From: a virus
Length of the DNA: 64,000 nt
Direction: 5' to 3' (one strand)
IMG/VR virus record: IMGVR_UViG_3300042691_027299
Span: 1 to 64,000 of that record
The position numbers were made by a program, and so were the translations under genes. The notes under the pieces were generated by a model. It did not search any database. It saw nothing but the letters and a program-made list of their open reading frames with translations, and was not told where the DNA came from. Shown here piece after piece: positions 28,544 through 36,246 of the stretch (position 1 is its first letter; the number at the start of each line of letters is the position of its first letter).

Positions 28544-28638
28544 CTTGGGATTCCGTTGCCGCGCGCTCCCGGCAACTTCTTCCTGGCCTCGTCCCAAGCG
28601 CCTCGCCCTACGACTAGGCAAGCAAAAGGGGCAACTGC

Positions 28639-29166
28639 ATGCTTTGGAAGCCTGAAGAAGACCAGCAGCTCGTTGACTACTGGAAAAGCGGACAATCGGC
28701 GTCACTCATTGCGGAACGGTTTCCAGGCCGGACCCGAAACGCGGTCATCGGCCGCGTGCACCGGCTGGGAATGTCGAAAAAGCGCACGGCCGAAACCCAC
28801 CGACGCATCAGCCGCACGATGACACGGCTGCGCAAGATCGAGCGCCAAGAGCGCGAAGCCCGGCAACCGAAAGTCACGCAAGCCAGCCGCATTCAAGCGC
28901 TTTTGAAATCCGAGCCGCTTCCGGAAGACATTGCCACCGACATCGCCAAGGTCAGCATCACCGATCTTGAGCCGCATCATTGCCGTTGGGTTTGCGCGCC
29001 CGTGAAAAATATTTTCGAGCCGGTGCATTGCGGCAACAGTCGCGTGCTCGGCACGCCCTATTGCGAGGCTCACGCGCGGCGAGCTTACAAACCCGCTGCA
29101 CCACCGCAACCGCGTCCGCTCACTACCAACAGCCTGACGCCGGCGGGCCTCAAAGTCGAAGCCTGA
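28639..29166 (+). CDS. gcrA: GcrA-like cell cycle regulator
   Basis: A 175-residue protein. The N-terminal DNA-binding part LWKPEEDQQLVDYWKSGQSASLIAERFPGRTRNAVIGRVHRLGMS is the GcrA signature. The C-terminal RNA-polymerase-binding part contains ITDLEPHHCRWVC and HCGNSRVLGTPYCEAHARRAY, also family-typical. In Caulobacter, GcrA acts with sigma-70 at promoters methylated by CcrM. A phage copy directly behind the Cro-like gene suggests early reprogramming of host cell-cycle transcription or of phage promoters. Confidence 0.92.
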   Translation: MLWKPEEDQQLVDYWKSGQSASLIAERFPGRTRNAVIGRVHRLGMSKKRTAETHRRISRTMTRLRKIERQEREARQPKVTQASRIQALLKSEPLPEDIATDIAKVSITDLEPHHCRWVCAPVKNIFEPVHCGNSRVLGTPYCEAHARRAYKPAAPPQPRPLTTNSLTPAGLKVEA

Positions 29167-29174
29167 AACGAATG

Positions 29175-29215
29175 ACGGCCCGCTCGAAGTCCGGGGCGGG
29201 ACAGGAGCGGGCCGT
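29175..29215 (+). other. 11-bp perfect hairpin after gcrA
   Basis: ACGGCCCGCTC (29175-29185) pairs perfectly with GAGCGGGCCGT (29205-29215) across a 19-base loop. It lies 8 bases behind the gcrA stop. There is no T tract, so an RNA-stabilising or pausing structure is as likely as termination. Confidence 0.55.
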
Positions 29216-29312
29216 TGGGAAGCGTGTTTGGAGTGGTACGCCAAGCGTACTAATGACCGACAAGCGAGAGACATATGCAACATATTCGCGACAATTTCAA
29301 GGCGGTGCTGCC

Positions 29313-30242
29313 ATGAGCGGCCCGCGCTTTGTTCGCTTTTACGCTTCCGACTGGCGCTCTGGCTGCATCGGCATGACGCCCGAGGAAGAAGGCTTCTACA
29401 TTCGCGTGTGCGCGCACTTCTGGGAAACCGGAGTTCGCGTGCCGTTGGATGACATGATTGCCGCCGGCCGGCTCATGCTGGACGTGCGCAAGTATCGGAG
29501 GCTCAAAACCAAGCTCATAGAGAAGGGGAAGCTGCATGTCGCGGAAGACGGAATTTATAGCCCACGATCCGAAACCGAATACTCCGCAGCAACCCGAGCC
29601 ATCGGCAAGGAAGCCGAGGCAGAGCCCATGGCAACCGCACGGGGACAGCATGATCGTCAACACGCGGACGGGCGAAATCAGGTGGAAGGACGGGACACCA
29701 GCGCGCATCCCGTAGCCGCACTTCCGGGAGACATCGGCGAGACATCGGCAAGAAGTCTCGGAGAAGTCTCGGAGAACTTTGCCAATAAACCGAACGAAAT
29801 CAATGGCCCTCTAAAGAGCCGTAACCAGAGCCTAAAAGGAAAGATTATCCCCCTTACCCCCAAAGGGGGACCGACACCATCGCAGGCTCTTGAAGCTTTC
29901 AACGCCTACAACGAGACGGCGTTGCGCTGCGGACTGCCGCAAGCCTCGCGGATGACGCCGGATCGCCAACGCAAGATTATCGCCCGGCTTCGCGACTACG
30001 GCCTGGATGGTTGGGGCCGTGCTCTCAAAAATATCGAAACCTGCGATTTCCTCCGGGGCAGCAACAACACCGGATGGCGGGCAAGCCTCGACTTTCTGTT
30101 GCAGGCGTCGAGCTTCGCGAAAGCGCATGACGGCGTCTATGGCCGAGGCGAAGCGCGGCCTAAGCCCATATCGGACGCTGCACGAAAGACGCAAAACGCC
30201 TTCGACGTGCTGGCTCGCATGCGCATGGAGGCCGCCCAATGA
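29313..30242 (+). CDS. Replication initiator-like protein with DUF1376 domain
   Basis: A 309-residue protein starting at ATG 29313 behind AAGGCGG; an in-frame ATG at 29172 would add 47 weakly structured residues. Residues 1-90 are DUF1376 (RFVRFYASDWRSGCIGMTPEEEGFYIRVCAHFWETG), a winged-helix domain of phage replication proteins. A low-complexity linker follows, then a C-terminal domain (SQALEAFNAYNETALRCGLPQ...WRASLDFLLQASSFAKAHDG) typical of lambda O/DnaT-like partners. Likely binds the phage origin; followed by a loader-like gene. Confidence 0.78.
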   Translation: MSGPRFVRFYASDWRSGCIGMTPEEEGFYIRVCAHFWETGVRVPLDDMIAAGRLMLDVRKYRRLKTKLIEKGKLHVAEDGIYSPRSETEYSAATRAIGKEAEAEPMATARGQHDRQHADGRNQVEGRDTSAHPVAALPGDIGETSARSLGEVSENFANKPNEINGPLKSRNQSLKGKIIPLTPKGGPTPSQALEAFNAYNETALRCGLPQASRMTPDRQRKIIARLRDYGLDGWGRALKNIETCDFLRGSNNTGWRASLDFLLQASSFAKAHDGVYGRGEARPKPISDAARKTQNAFDVLARMRMEAAQ

Positions 30243-31024
30243 ACGCGCGATCCGACGCCCATGTCATGGCGATGCTGGAGCGGTTGGCGGCCGTTTTCGG
30301 TATGCCGCAGAATTTGACCGAAGAGGCTATCCCAAAATTCTTCGCGGAATACGTGGCCGCGCTCTCCGGCTTCGACGCCATGACGCTGCGCAAGGCCGGC
30401 GACCGCGCGCTGAGGCATTGCAAGTGGTGGCCCAAGCCTGCCGAACTGATTGACTTCTGCGAGGCCGCGTTGCCGACCCCAACAGGCGACAGCGAGGCGC
30501 ATCGACTGATTAAGCACCGCGACGAAATGGTGAAGCAGGCTGCCCGCGAGTACATGAAGCACAGCAAGTCATCGTTGGTCGACATGGCGATGTCGCAGGG
30601 CTGGGGCCGGAGCCTGGAGGATGTGGCGCGCGATGTCATCCGCCAGTGCTACGACCGAGACGGGCAATTGCCGACGCCGGCCATGATGATGGCTTTCCGC
30701 ATGCCAAGCCAGGACGTGGAATACTACGCTCGCCACGGTCAATCGCATCTCGATTACGACGTTGCGGTCATTCTCGCCGCACGCGGCAAGGGGCCTCCGG
30801 TTGCGCCGCTGAAACCGATCTCACGCGAGGAAGCCCCGGCCATCACCGCCGCACTGGTTGAAGCAATGAAAGGCGGCGGCAAGATTTCAGGCGAAGCGGT
30901 CAAGGCGCAATGGGAACGGGGCCGCGCGGCTGAGTTCGAGGCTATGCAGCAAGCCAGCCCCAACGCGGTGCATCGCCAGCGGCTTACGCCAACGTCCAGG
31001 CGCATGATGGGGGATCGAGAATGA
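30239..31024 (+). CDS. Putative helicase-loader/replication protein
   Basis: A 261-residue protein overlapping the initiator stop. Its N-terminal 85 residues (MLERLAAVFG...EEAIPKFFAEYVAALSGFDAMTLRKAGDRALRHCKWWPKPAELIDFCE) match the general pattern of lambda P-type and phage loader N-termini ('l...fg..........Y..al..........a...l......W.P...e'). No Walker motifs are seen, so it is not a DnaC-type ATPase. Role inferred from position behind the initiator. Confidence 0.6.
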   Translation: MNARSDAHVMAMLERLAAVFGMPQNLTEEAIPKFFAEYVAALSGFDAMTLRKAGDRALRHCKWWPKPAELIDFCEAALPTPTGDSEAHRLIKHRDEMVKQAAREYMKHSKSSLVDMAMSQGWGRSLEDVARDVIRQCYDRDGQLPTPAMMMAFRMPSQDVEYYARHGQSHLDYDVAVILAARGKGPPVAPLKPISREEAPAITAALVEAMKGGGKISGEAVKAQWERGRAAEFEAMQQASPNAVHRQRLTPTSRRMMGDRE

Positions 31025-31560
31025 CCGAAGCTCTCAAATGGTTTGTCATCGCTGCCATTGTCACGGGTTTGCTGATCCTTGCAGCCCTGGTGCCAGCTCA
31101 TGCGGATGAGACGAGATATTCAACGGATCGCTACTGGACGAAAAACTATGAGGACTTTGTGAGGGAACGCACAGCCGAGCGGCATCGGCCCTATCGAGCA
31201 CGCCCGCAAGTCAGAGCATGGCGCCGGCATCACCACCACCACAAGCCGGAGCCGCTGCCGCCTAGCAACCACTCGGCAATGTGCCTGGGCGAGATAAGAG
31301 CCCATGGGACTCCGCACCTGACCGAAGCCGACGCCATGGCATCCGCGAAAAGGCACTGGCAGGCCATCGCGCGCTACGACTTCGGCGAAAAATATATGTC
31401 CATCGACACCGCGCGGCACGTGAAATTTAGGTGTGCAAGGGCCGAGACCAACGAAACCGCCGCCGGTCGCCTTGCGGAAGCTGTAAGCGGTGAAGCGTGG
31501 CGCATGCGATGCGAAGTCGTCGCCCATCCATGCCGCAGCGAACTGAAGGAGGCGCCGTGA
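31021..31560 (+). CDS. Membrane-anchored or secreted His-rich protein
   Basis: A 179-residue protein with an N-terminal hydrophobic segment (residues 6-28, KWFVIAAIVTGLLILAALVPAHA) ending in an AHA-like signal peptidase site. It is followed by a basic region with a HHHHH run (about residues 70-75) and three cysteines. Probably exported to the periplasm or anchored. Its end overlaps the zinc-ribbon gene; the visible end of the homologous slot in unit A is at 1-66. Confidence 0.6.
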   Translation: MTEALKWFVIAAIVTGLLILAALVPAHADETRYSTDRYWTKNYEDFVRERTAERHRPYRARPQVRAWRRHHHHHKPEPLPPSNHSAMCLGEIRAHGTPHLTEADAMASAKRHWQAIARYDFGEKYMSIDTARHVKFRCARAETNETAAGRLAEAVSGEAWRMRCEVVAHPCRSELKEAP

Positions 31561-31781
31561 GCCGCTACGCCAACCATTCTCACGTCTGCGCCGACTGCTC
31601 CGTCGAATTTCAGGGCGCCTACAATGCCAAGCGGTGCGGACCATGCGCCTTTGCAAAAGAGACAATTCGCAAACGCGACAACGCAAGGAAATCTCATGCC
31701 AACGAAAAGTCTCGGAAAGTTCGTGAAGCTTACGACCGACAAGACCGGCAAGACCAAGCTGTCCCGAGTGCACGCTTATGA
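31557..31781 (+). CDS. Small zinc-ribbon-like protein (copy 2)
   Basis: 74 residues from GTG 31557 behind AAGGAGG, counterpart of the gene at 63. CADC and CGPC are the paired zinc knuckles. The charged tail matches copy 1 (RKSHANEKSRKVREA is identical). Overlaps the 31696 gene in a different frame. Confidence 0.7.
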   Translation: MSRYANHSHVCADCSVEFQGAYNAKRCGPCAFAKETIRKRDNARKSHANEKSRKVREAYDRQDRQDQAVPSARL

Positions 31782-31836
31782 TGCGAGCAAGAAGCGCCGC
31801 ATCGCGAAGTCCAAGAAAGTGAGGGTCAAGAGATGA
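31696..31836 (+). CDS. 46-residue highly basic protein (copy 2)
   Basis: Starts at ATG 31696 behind AAGGAA, inside the zinc-ribbon gene. Differs from copy 1 at six residues or so and shares the whole C-terminus KKRRIAKSKKVRVKR. Strict conservation of the start, end and frame in two diverged units supports expression. Confidence 0.68.
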   Translation: MPTKSLGKFVKLTTDKTGKTKLSRVHAYDASKKRRIAKSKKVRVKR

Positions 31837-31976
31837 GCAACCCTCACTGCCGCATCGGCCGCATCACGCCAACCGAGCAAGGTCTGCGCTGCCCGCAGTT
31901 CATGGCGTTTCTATTCCATCGACCTCTCGCGCCCGCTCGCGATTGGATCACAAGTCGGTTCCTGGAGGTTCGATAA
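31833..31976 (+). CDS. 47-residue conserved small protein (copy 2)
   Basis: ATG overlaps the previous stop. HCRIGRITPTEQGLRC is identical to copy 1 (339); the C-terminal half has diverged (FLFHRPLAPARDW). TAAATG links it to the next gene. Function unknown. Confidence 0.65.
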   Translation: MSNPHCRIGRITPTEQGLRCPQFMAFLFHRPLAPARDWITSRFLEVR

Positions 31977-32279
31977 ATGACACGAGACCAAGCCCTGATC
32001 ATCGCCAAGCGCATCATGCGCCGCATCGAGGACGATCAAGCCATCCACATGGACAGCCTCGCCGATGAGCTGGTGATGGCGATGGCCGTGCAAAAACCGG
32101 CCATTGTGCAATCGTTTGTGGGGGCTAACAAGGTGCCGCTGCCAACGATGGCTTGGGGAACGATGACGGATGAGCCCGCCGAATCCAAAGATTTGCTGAG
32201 AGCCAAGCAAGAGAAATTCGATCAATGGGCCGCCGCAGTCCAGGCTGCACGGCAACGCGGCTATCTCATGGGGGTTTGA
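31977..32279 (+). CDS. Hypothetical protein
   Basis: A 100-residue helical protein (RDQALIIAKRIMRRIEDDQAIHMDSLADELVMAM). It takes the place of the cysteine-rich gene at 476 in unit A, to which it is unrelated. Stop overlaps the NusG-like start (TGATG). Function unknown. Confidence 0.6.
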   Translation: MTRDQALIIAKRIMRRIEDDQAIHMDSLADELVMAMAVQKPAIVQSFVGANKVPLPTMAWGTMTDEPAESKDLLRAKQEKFDQWAAAVQAARQRGYLMGV

Positions 32280-32779
32280 TGACCACAACCTGGCGCATCC
32301 TCATGGTGGCCCCGCAACGCGAACTCCGCGTCGCCGCTGAAATCAAGCGCGGGCTGGGCTTGTTCACCATGGTCCCGACGCAACGACATAAGGTGCGCAC
32401 CCGTGGCCGTGGCAATCAGGTCATCATCACCGATCGCAGCCTGCCCATCATGCCGAGATACGTTTTTGTCGGTTCGAACTTTGGAGACATCCCGTACCGC
32501 GACGTGATGGAAATCCAGCATGTGCAGTCCGTCGTGCAATTCGGGGGCGAGCCTGCCCGCCTGACTGGCGCCGACGTGCATGCCATCCGCCGCATGGCCG
32601 CCGATTTTGTCACGGGCTGGAAGGCGGGCGATAAGGGCATCATCACGGACGGCCCCTTCAGGTCGATCGAGGCGTTGATCGCCCACGTCAAGACCGAGAC
32701 GATGAGCGTGCGCGTGCCCATGTTTGGGTCGGAACGTGTCGTGGAAATCCGAGCCGACCAAATCGAAAAGGTTGCCTGA
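32279..32779 (+). CDS. NusG/RfaH-like transcription elongation protein (copy 2)
   Basis: A 166-residue protein. The NGN domain begins TWRILMVAPQRELRVAAEIKRGLGLFTMVPTQRHK and includes LPIMPRYVFVG, the NusG family 'p.fP.Y.Fv' signature; then FGGEPARLTGADV and a C-terminal KOW-like segment (GPFRSIEALIAHVKTETMSVRVPMFGSERVVEIRADQIEKV). Only distantly similar to copy 1. It likely travels with RNA polymerase through the late genes downstream (inference). Confidence 0.85.
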   Translation: MTTTWRILMVAPQRELRVAAEIKRGLGLFTMVPTQRHKVRTRGRGNQVIITDRSLPIMPRYVFVGSNFGDIPYRDVMEIQHVQSVVQFGGEPARLTGADVHAIRRMAADFVTGWKAGDKGIITDGPFRSIEALIAHVKTETMSVRVPMFGSERVVEIRADQIEKVA

Positions 32780-32852
32780 CGTTTTCCGGGCCTTGCCGCC
32801 CATAAACAGGACTCTTTCCAGCCTTGGAAAACCTCGAAGCGCCAGCGCCAAG

Positions 32853-32890
32853 CAAAGAAAAAGCCCGGCGAGGATTTCTCCCGGCCGGGC
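32853..32890 (-). terminator. Rho-independent terminator (leftward)
   Basis: On the minus strand GCCCGGC (complement of 32884-32890) pairs with GCCGGGC (complement of 32863-32869), followed by TTTTTCTTT. It ends the leftward gene(s) of the inserted cluster (33760-32912) and would also protect the rightward NusG block from convergent transcription. Confidence 0.8.
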
Positions 32891-32911
32891 GTTGATTGTG
32901 CAGGCTAACCC

Positions 32912-33760
32912 TTAGTGCAACGTGATCGCCACCTGCCGGCCATCGCGTTCCTTGCGAAGCAAACCGGCGGCAACTGCATCCGCCACCCGCTTGGAACATT
33001 CCCCGTCACTGATGCCCGCCAACCGGGCCAGTTCCGAGTTGTTGACCGGTCGACCGATAGAGCGCAGCAACCGCCGCAATTCCTCGATCTCCGTGTCCGT
33101 GATCGGCTCGACCTTCGCATCCCGCTCGGTAATGGCAACATGAGCGGGACGCGTGTGTGTGAAGGGTCCGAGGCCAAAGAACAATGCAGCCCATGCACAC
33201 AACTCAAGTCCGATCGGCAGTGTCGCCGGGTGCCAGTCTGGAAGCCAGGGCTTGGTTGTCGGCTTTGCAGCCTCGACCTTGCCGGCCAGCTCCTTCTGAA
33301 AGGCTTGCCGCTGTTGGAGCGTGAACGTCACGCCTTCGCAGCGCTTGCCTTTCCCGGTCTTGCATTCCGACGCCGCCCAGGCTTCGGCCTCGGCCACGAG
33401 CTTGTCTGCTTTCGCGAGATCAGCCCGGACCTTGGCCTGGTCGGCCTGGGTCGTTTGCGCGGCTACTCGGCGCTGCTCCTGGGCTTCACCCAATCGCGAC
33501 ACGCCCGAAGGCAGCACAAACGCCAGCAGCACCAAAACGGGGAGAAGCAGAAGCCCGGCCTTGAGCTTTGCGCCTTCCCGGAAGGCCGCCTCGGCGAGCA
33601 CCGGAAGAAGTGCGGCCGAAACGGTTGCCAGCGGAACGCCTAACTTGGTGACGGTGGAGACGCCAACCAGCGACTCCCAAATCACCGCCGTTTGATAACT
33701 GACACACGCGACTGCAATGGCTGTTGCTGCAACGTGTGTCCAACGGATAGAATAACCCAT
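32912..33760 (-). CDS. Membrane coiled-coil protein with C-terminal winged helix
   Basis: A 282-residue protein from ATG 33760 behind CAGGAGA. About three TM helices lie in residues 8-95, then a charged coiled coil with two cysteines (SECKTGKGKRC), another TM (about 190-210), and a C-terminal winged-helix domain (EIEELRRLLRSIGRPVNNSELARLAGISDGECSKRVADAVAAGLLRKERDGRQVAI). The membrane-coil-TM plan matches the 1808 and 34954 proteins, but here the tail is DNA-binding-like. Opposite to the surrounding genes, in an inserted cluster. Confidence 0.65.
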   Translation of the reverse strand: MGYSIRWTHVAATAIAVACVSYQTAVIWESLVGVSTVTKLGVPLATVSAALLPVLAEAAFREGAKLKAGLLLLPVLVLLAFVLPSGVSRLGEAQEQRRVAAQTTQADQAKVRADLAKADKLVAEAEAWAASECKTGKGKRCEGVTFTLQQRQAFQKELAGKVEAAKPTTKPWLPDWHPATLPIGLELCAWAALFFGLGPFTHTRPAHVAITERDAKVEPITDTEIEELRRLLRSIGRPVNNSELARLAGISDGECSKRVADAVAAGLLRKERDGRQVAITLH

Positions 33761-33899
33761 AGTCGTCTCTCCTGGCTTCATCAGGGGGATGATCAGGGCC
33801 GGGGAGGGTGCGCTAACACCCCACTCGGCCCGCCTGCTTTTTGATGGGCAGGAAAAGGACGCCCAGTTAAGGGCGTCTATCTGCTGCTCACTTACGCCG

Positions 33900-34091
33900 T
33901 CACTTTACTGTAGTGAGATCCGCAGCAACGGCTGGTGTCCGTACACCGCTATCCCATGCTACGAGAACATCGCATTTGCCGACAGGCGCGGCGAGAACCT
34001 CAAGAATAATCCCCGTGTCGTGATCGGCTCCGACGCCACCTTCTACGCGAGTGCGCTGCTTGATGGCGGTGCGTGCTTCTGCTTCGGTCAT
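33900..34091 (-). CDS. 63-residue hypothetical protein
   Basis: Starts at ATG 34091 behind ACAGGAGAGACGACA, the same leader as the 32912 gene (CCAGGAGAGACGACT). Beta-rich (DTGIILEVLAAPVGKCDVLVAWDSGVRTPA), possibly an SH3-like fold. Part of the inserted cluster. Function unknown. Confidence 0.55.
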   Translation of the reverse strand: MTEAEARTAIKQRTRVEGGVGADHDTGIILEVLAAPVGKCDVLVAWDSGVRTPAVAADLTTVK

Positions 34092-34126
34092 TGTCGTCTC
34101 TCCTGTGGTTAATAATCCGAATATAA

Positions 34127-34215
34127 GTGATTTTTCGTCACCCGTCAATAGGGGTGGCGTAGATATTCAATCACTTTTTCGTGATTTGTCGTCCGTCGCA
34201 ATGGCGGGATACAAT
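34127..34215 (+). promoter_or_regulatory. Promoter and inverted-repeat operators of the RHH gene
   Basis: TTGTCG (34186-34191), 18 bases, TACAAT (34210-34215), then 7 bases to the ATG. Two related inverted repeats lie upstream: GTGAT-N5-GTCAC (34127-34141) and AATCAC-N6-GTGATT (34169-34186), the second overlapping the -35. Likely autoregulatory sites for the ribbon-helix-helix protein, also able to control the leftward gene at 34091. Confidence 0.6.
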
Positions 34216-34222
34216 AAACCCC

Positions 34223-34435
34223 ATGGAAAACATCGACCCAGAGCGTCTTCGCTACAAGCGCGGCCCCGGCCGGCCCAAGCAGGCTGAGGTCATGCCGCAA
34301 ATCTCCATCCGCATCCCGCAATGGATGCTGGATAACCTCGATGCCATTAACGAGCACGAGCGGCACGGACAGAGCGACAGGGCGAGCCTGATCCGCGAGG
34401 CGATCGCAGCATGGATTGATGCGGGTAGGAAGTAA
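34223..34435 (+). CDS. Ribbon-helix-helix transcription regulator, leaderless
   Basis: A 70-residue protein starting at ATG 34223. After a basic KRGPGRPKQAE hook, MPQISIRIPQWMLDNLDAINEHERHGQSDRASLIREAIAAWIDAG is a CopG/MetJ/Arc-type ribbon-helix-helix: strand for the major groove, then two helices. No Shine-Dalgarno is present, and the -10 ends 7 bases before the ATG, pointing to a leaderless mRNA. Probably autorepresses and regulates the divergent inserted genes. Confidence 0.72.
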   Translation: MENIDPERLRYKRGPGRPKQAEVMPQISIRIPQWMLDNLDAINEHERHGQSDRASLIREAIAAWIDAGRK

Positions 34436-34445
34436 CAGTAACCCC

Positions 34446-34474
34446 TTGCGCCATCCCGCAAATCAATTTAGACG
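34446..34474 (+). promoter_or_regulatory. Conserved promoter-like element (copy 2)
   Basis: TTGCGC, 17 bases containing CCGCAAATC, TAGACG. Same layout and core as the element at 1276. It stands just behind the inserted gene cluster, so in unit A it directly follows the nusG-like gene and here it is separated from it by 1.65 kb, which suggests it belongs to the downstream operon. Confidence 0.4.
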
Positions 34475-34589
34475 AAATTAAGAGACGAGCGATCCCCCCG
34501 GCCTGCACCCCATAGCCGGCAGAAGTCAGTTTCGGGACGCCCTCGGTCGCAATGGCGACCACCCCATCCAAAAATACGCCCGGTCATCC

Positions 34590-34778
34590 ATGACACCCCA
34601 AGCGGTCATCGGCCTTATCGCCGATTGGACTAAGCGCATCGGCTTACTCGCTCTTGCTATTCTCGCCGCCCTGATGGCCCTTAAGGCTCTCGGGGCTCCT
34701 ATCGCTTGGCGAACCCCCAACCTTGATCAGAACGCCGGCATTGCCATGGCCGCGCTTGCTTACGTGCTCTCTCGATGA
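34590..34778 (+). CDS. Small one-TM membrane protein (copy 2)
   Basis: 62 residues, nearly identical to the gene at 1427. TM segment GLLALAILAALMALKAL. ATGA coupling to the next gene. Function unknown; holin-sized but remote from the lysis genes. Confidence 0.65.
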   Translation: MTPQAVIGLIADWTKRIGLLALAILAALMALKALGAPIAWRTPNLDQNAGIAMAALAYVLSR

Positions 34779-34942
34779 CCGAAACCGAGATTGATGACGT
34801 TGACTTGTTGTTCCTCGACCTTGCGGAAATCTTCATTGCGTTTGGCATCTCGTCCAGCCAAGCGCTTGAACTCATTAAAGAACGTTACCCGGTGATCCAC
34901 ATTCAGCTTCTGTCCGAGTCAGACCCCGAAACCTTGCACTGA
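34775..34942 (+). CDS. Acidic small conserved protein (copy 2)
   Basis: 55 residues. It shares LDLAEIFIAFGISSSQALE-IKERYPVIHIQL with the gene at 1612, with a shorter acidic start (MTETEIDDVDLLF) and a two-residue insertion near the end. Function unknown. Confidence 0.65.
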   Translation: MTETEIDDVDLLFLDLAEIFIAFGISSSQALELIKERYPVIHIQLLSESDPETLH

Positions 34943-34953
34943 CGAGGCCCCCG

Positions 34954-36036
34954 ATGAAAGCCCTTGATAACTTCATTCGAGCCATGCTCGGCAACTTGGA
35001 TGCCACCGGCCGCATGTGGGCCAGGATCGGCGTTGTTGTTCTGATCGTCGCCGCTGCGATGAGCTGGGGATTTGGAAGCGAAGTCTCGTGGAAACACGCT
35101 TCATTCCTTGCCGCCCTGACGTTCGTCGCCGCATTTGGACCTGATGCCGCGCATCGAGCTTGGCACAAAGGGCGCCCAATCGTTGCGTGCAGTCTGATGG
35201 TCGGCTGCGCCGGCTTGCTTTGGATCGAGTTTTATACCCACGCTGGATATACGGCCGGCCTTCGTGGTTATAACATCGAGACCGCATCCGTTCAGAACGT
35301 CAGGTACGACCAGCGCCAAGACGACGTGCGCGAGGGCAAGGCCAGCCTCGCGCTGTGGGAAAAGCGCTTAACCGACCTCGAAACCGCAAACGCTTGGTCA
35401 GCCACTGTCACCGCCGAAGCGCTCCGCGCGCAGCTTGCCAGCGCCAACTTGGCGATCGAGCAGGAAGCCGCGAAGGGTGGCTGCAAAGCGCGCTGCCTCG
35501 CCCGCACGAAAGAGCGCGACGACTTGGCCGCTCGCATCGCCATTGCCGAGGAACGCGCCACCCTGACCAGCCAGATCGAGGCGACCAAGCGCCTTCTGGC
35601 TAAAGCCAGGGACACGGCGGCCGTCACCGAGCACAAGTCCAGCGCCGTGGTTCACCAGAACCAGTTCTTGGCTAAAGCCATCACGCTCGTGAGCACCGGC
35701 AGCCTTGAGCCGACCCCCTATGTCCAGGCCGCTGCTGAGCAGAGCGCTAACCTCGCCATGGCACTGGCCGCAACGGGCATGCCGGCTTTTTGCTTGTTCA
35801 TTGCCGGTCTCTATCGCCGGCCGGATGACGAAAACCACGAGATTGGGCGGGCTGCCGAAGATAAAGGACGCCCCCACTCCCTGGGCCAGCCTCAACTGGC
35901 ACCCGCCCAACCCACCAAGACCACCACCCAACTGGTGCCTGTCCCCGAAACCCGCGTGATCAAGACCACCATTACCGATCGCGCCTGGGCTGAAGCCTGG
36001 GAATCCGCCATGCGTCAATCTCGGCTCGCCGCATGA
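34954..36036 (+). CDS. Multi-TM protein with long coiled coil (copy 2)
   Basis: A 360-residue protein. The N-terminal membrane part (residues 15-100) is unlike that of the 1808 homologue. The coiled coil from about residue 110 to 230, with GGCKARCLARTKERDDLAARIAIAE, is almost identical. Another TM follows near residue 275-290, and a longer Pro/Thr-rich cytoplasmic tail. The mosaic boundary between a swapped membrane domain and a conserved coil is clear by eye. Function unknown. Confidence 0.7.
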   Translation: MKALDNFIRAMLGNLDATGRMWARIGVVVLIVAAAMSWGFGSEVSWKHASFLAALTFVAAFGPDAAHRAWHKGRPIVACSLMVGCAGLLWIEFYTHAGYTAGLRGYNIETASVQNVRYDQRQDDVREGKASLALWEKRLTDLETANAWSATVTAEALRAQLASANLAIEQEAAKGGCKARCLARTKERDDLAARIAIAEERATLTSQIEATKRLLAKARDTAAVTEHKSSAVVHQNQFLAKAITLVSTGSLEPTPYVQAAAEQSANLAMALAATGMPAFCLFIAGLYRRPDDENHEIGRAAEDKGRPHSLGQPQLAPAQPTKTTTQLVPVPETRVIKTTITDRAWAEAWESAMRQSRLAA

Positions 36037-36212
36037 ACGACGGCATCGATATGACCGCCGTCCGCAAGGCCCTGCAAGACGCCGCTCAATCTTCCGAAAG
36101 CTGGTGGACCGATCCCGCCTGCCTCGTCAGCATTACAGACGAAGAACCCGACGAATATGATCTCCTTGATGAGAGCGACAAGGCCCAACTTGCCGCCCTG
36201 ATGAGGCTCTAA
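36033..36212 (+). CDS. 59-residue acidic protein
   Basis: Starts at ATG 36033 overlapping the previous stop and ends at TAA 36212. Acidic (SITDEEPDEYDLLDESDKAQL). No counterpart at this position in unit A. It could be a small DNA mimic, but this is only suggested by charge. Confidence 0.5.
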   Translation: MNDGIDMTAVRKALQDAAQSSESWWTDPACLVSITDEEPDEYDLLDESDKAQLAALMRL

Positions 36213-36246
36213 ACTCCCCAGCGGACAATCGGAGACGACCCGCACG

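Noticed and set aside
29228-29452. A 74-codon frame (MEWYAKRTND...) before the replication gene
   Set aside because: It overlaps the DUF1376 start in another frame, its opening codon is not preceded by a ribosome-binding site, and the sequence turns into Arg/Leu-rich shadow after 35 residues.
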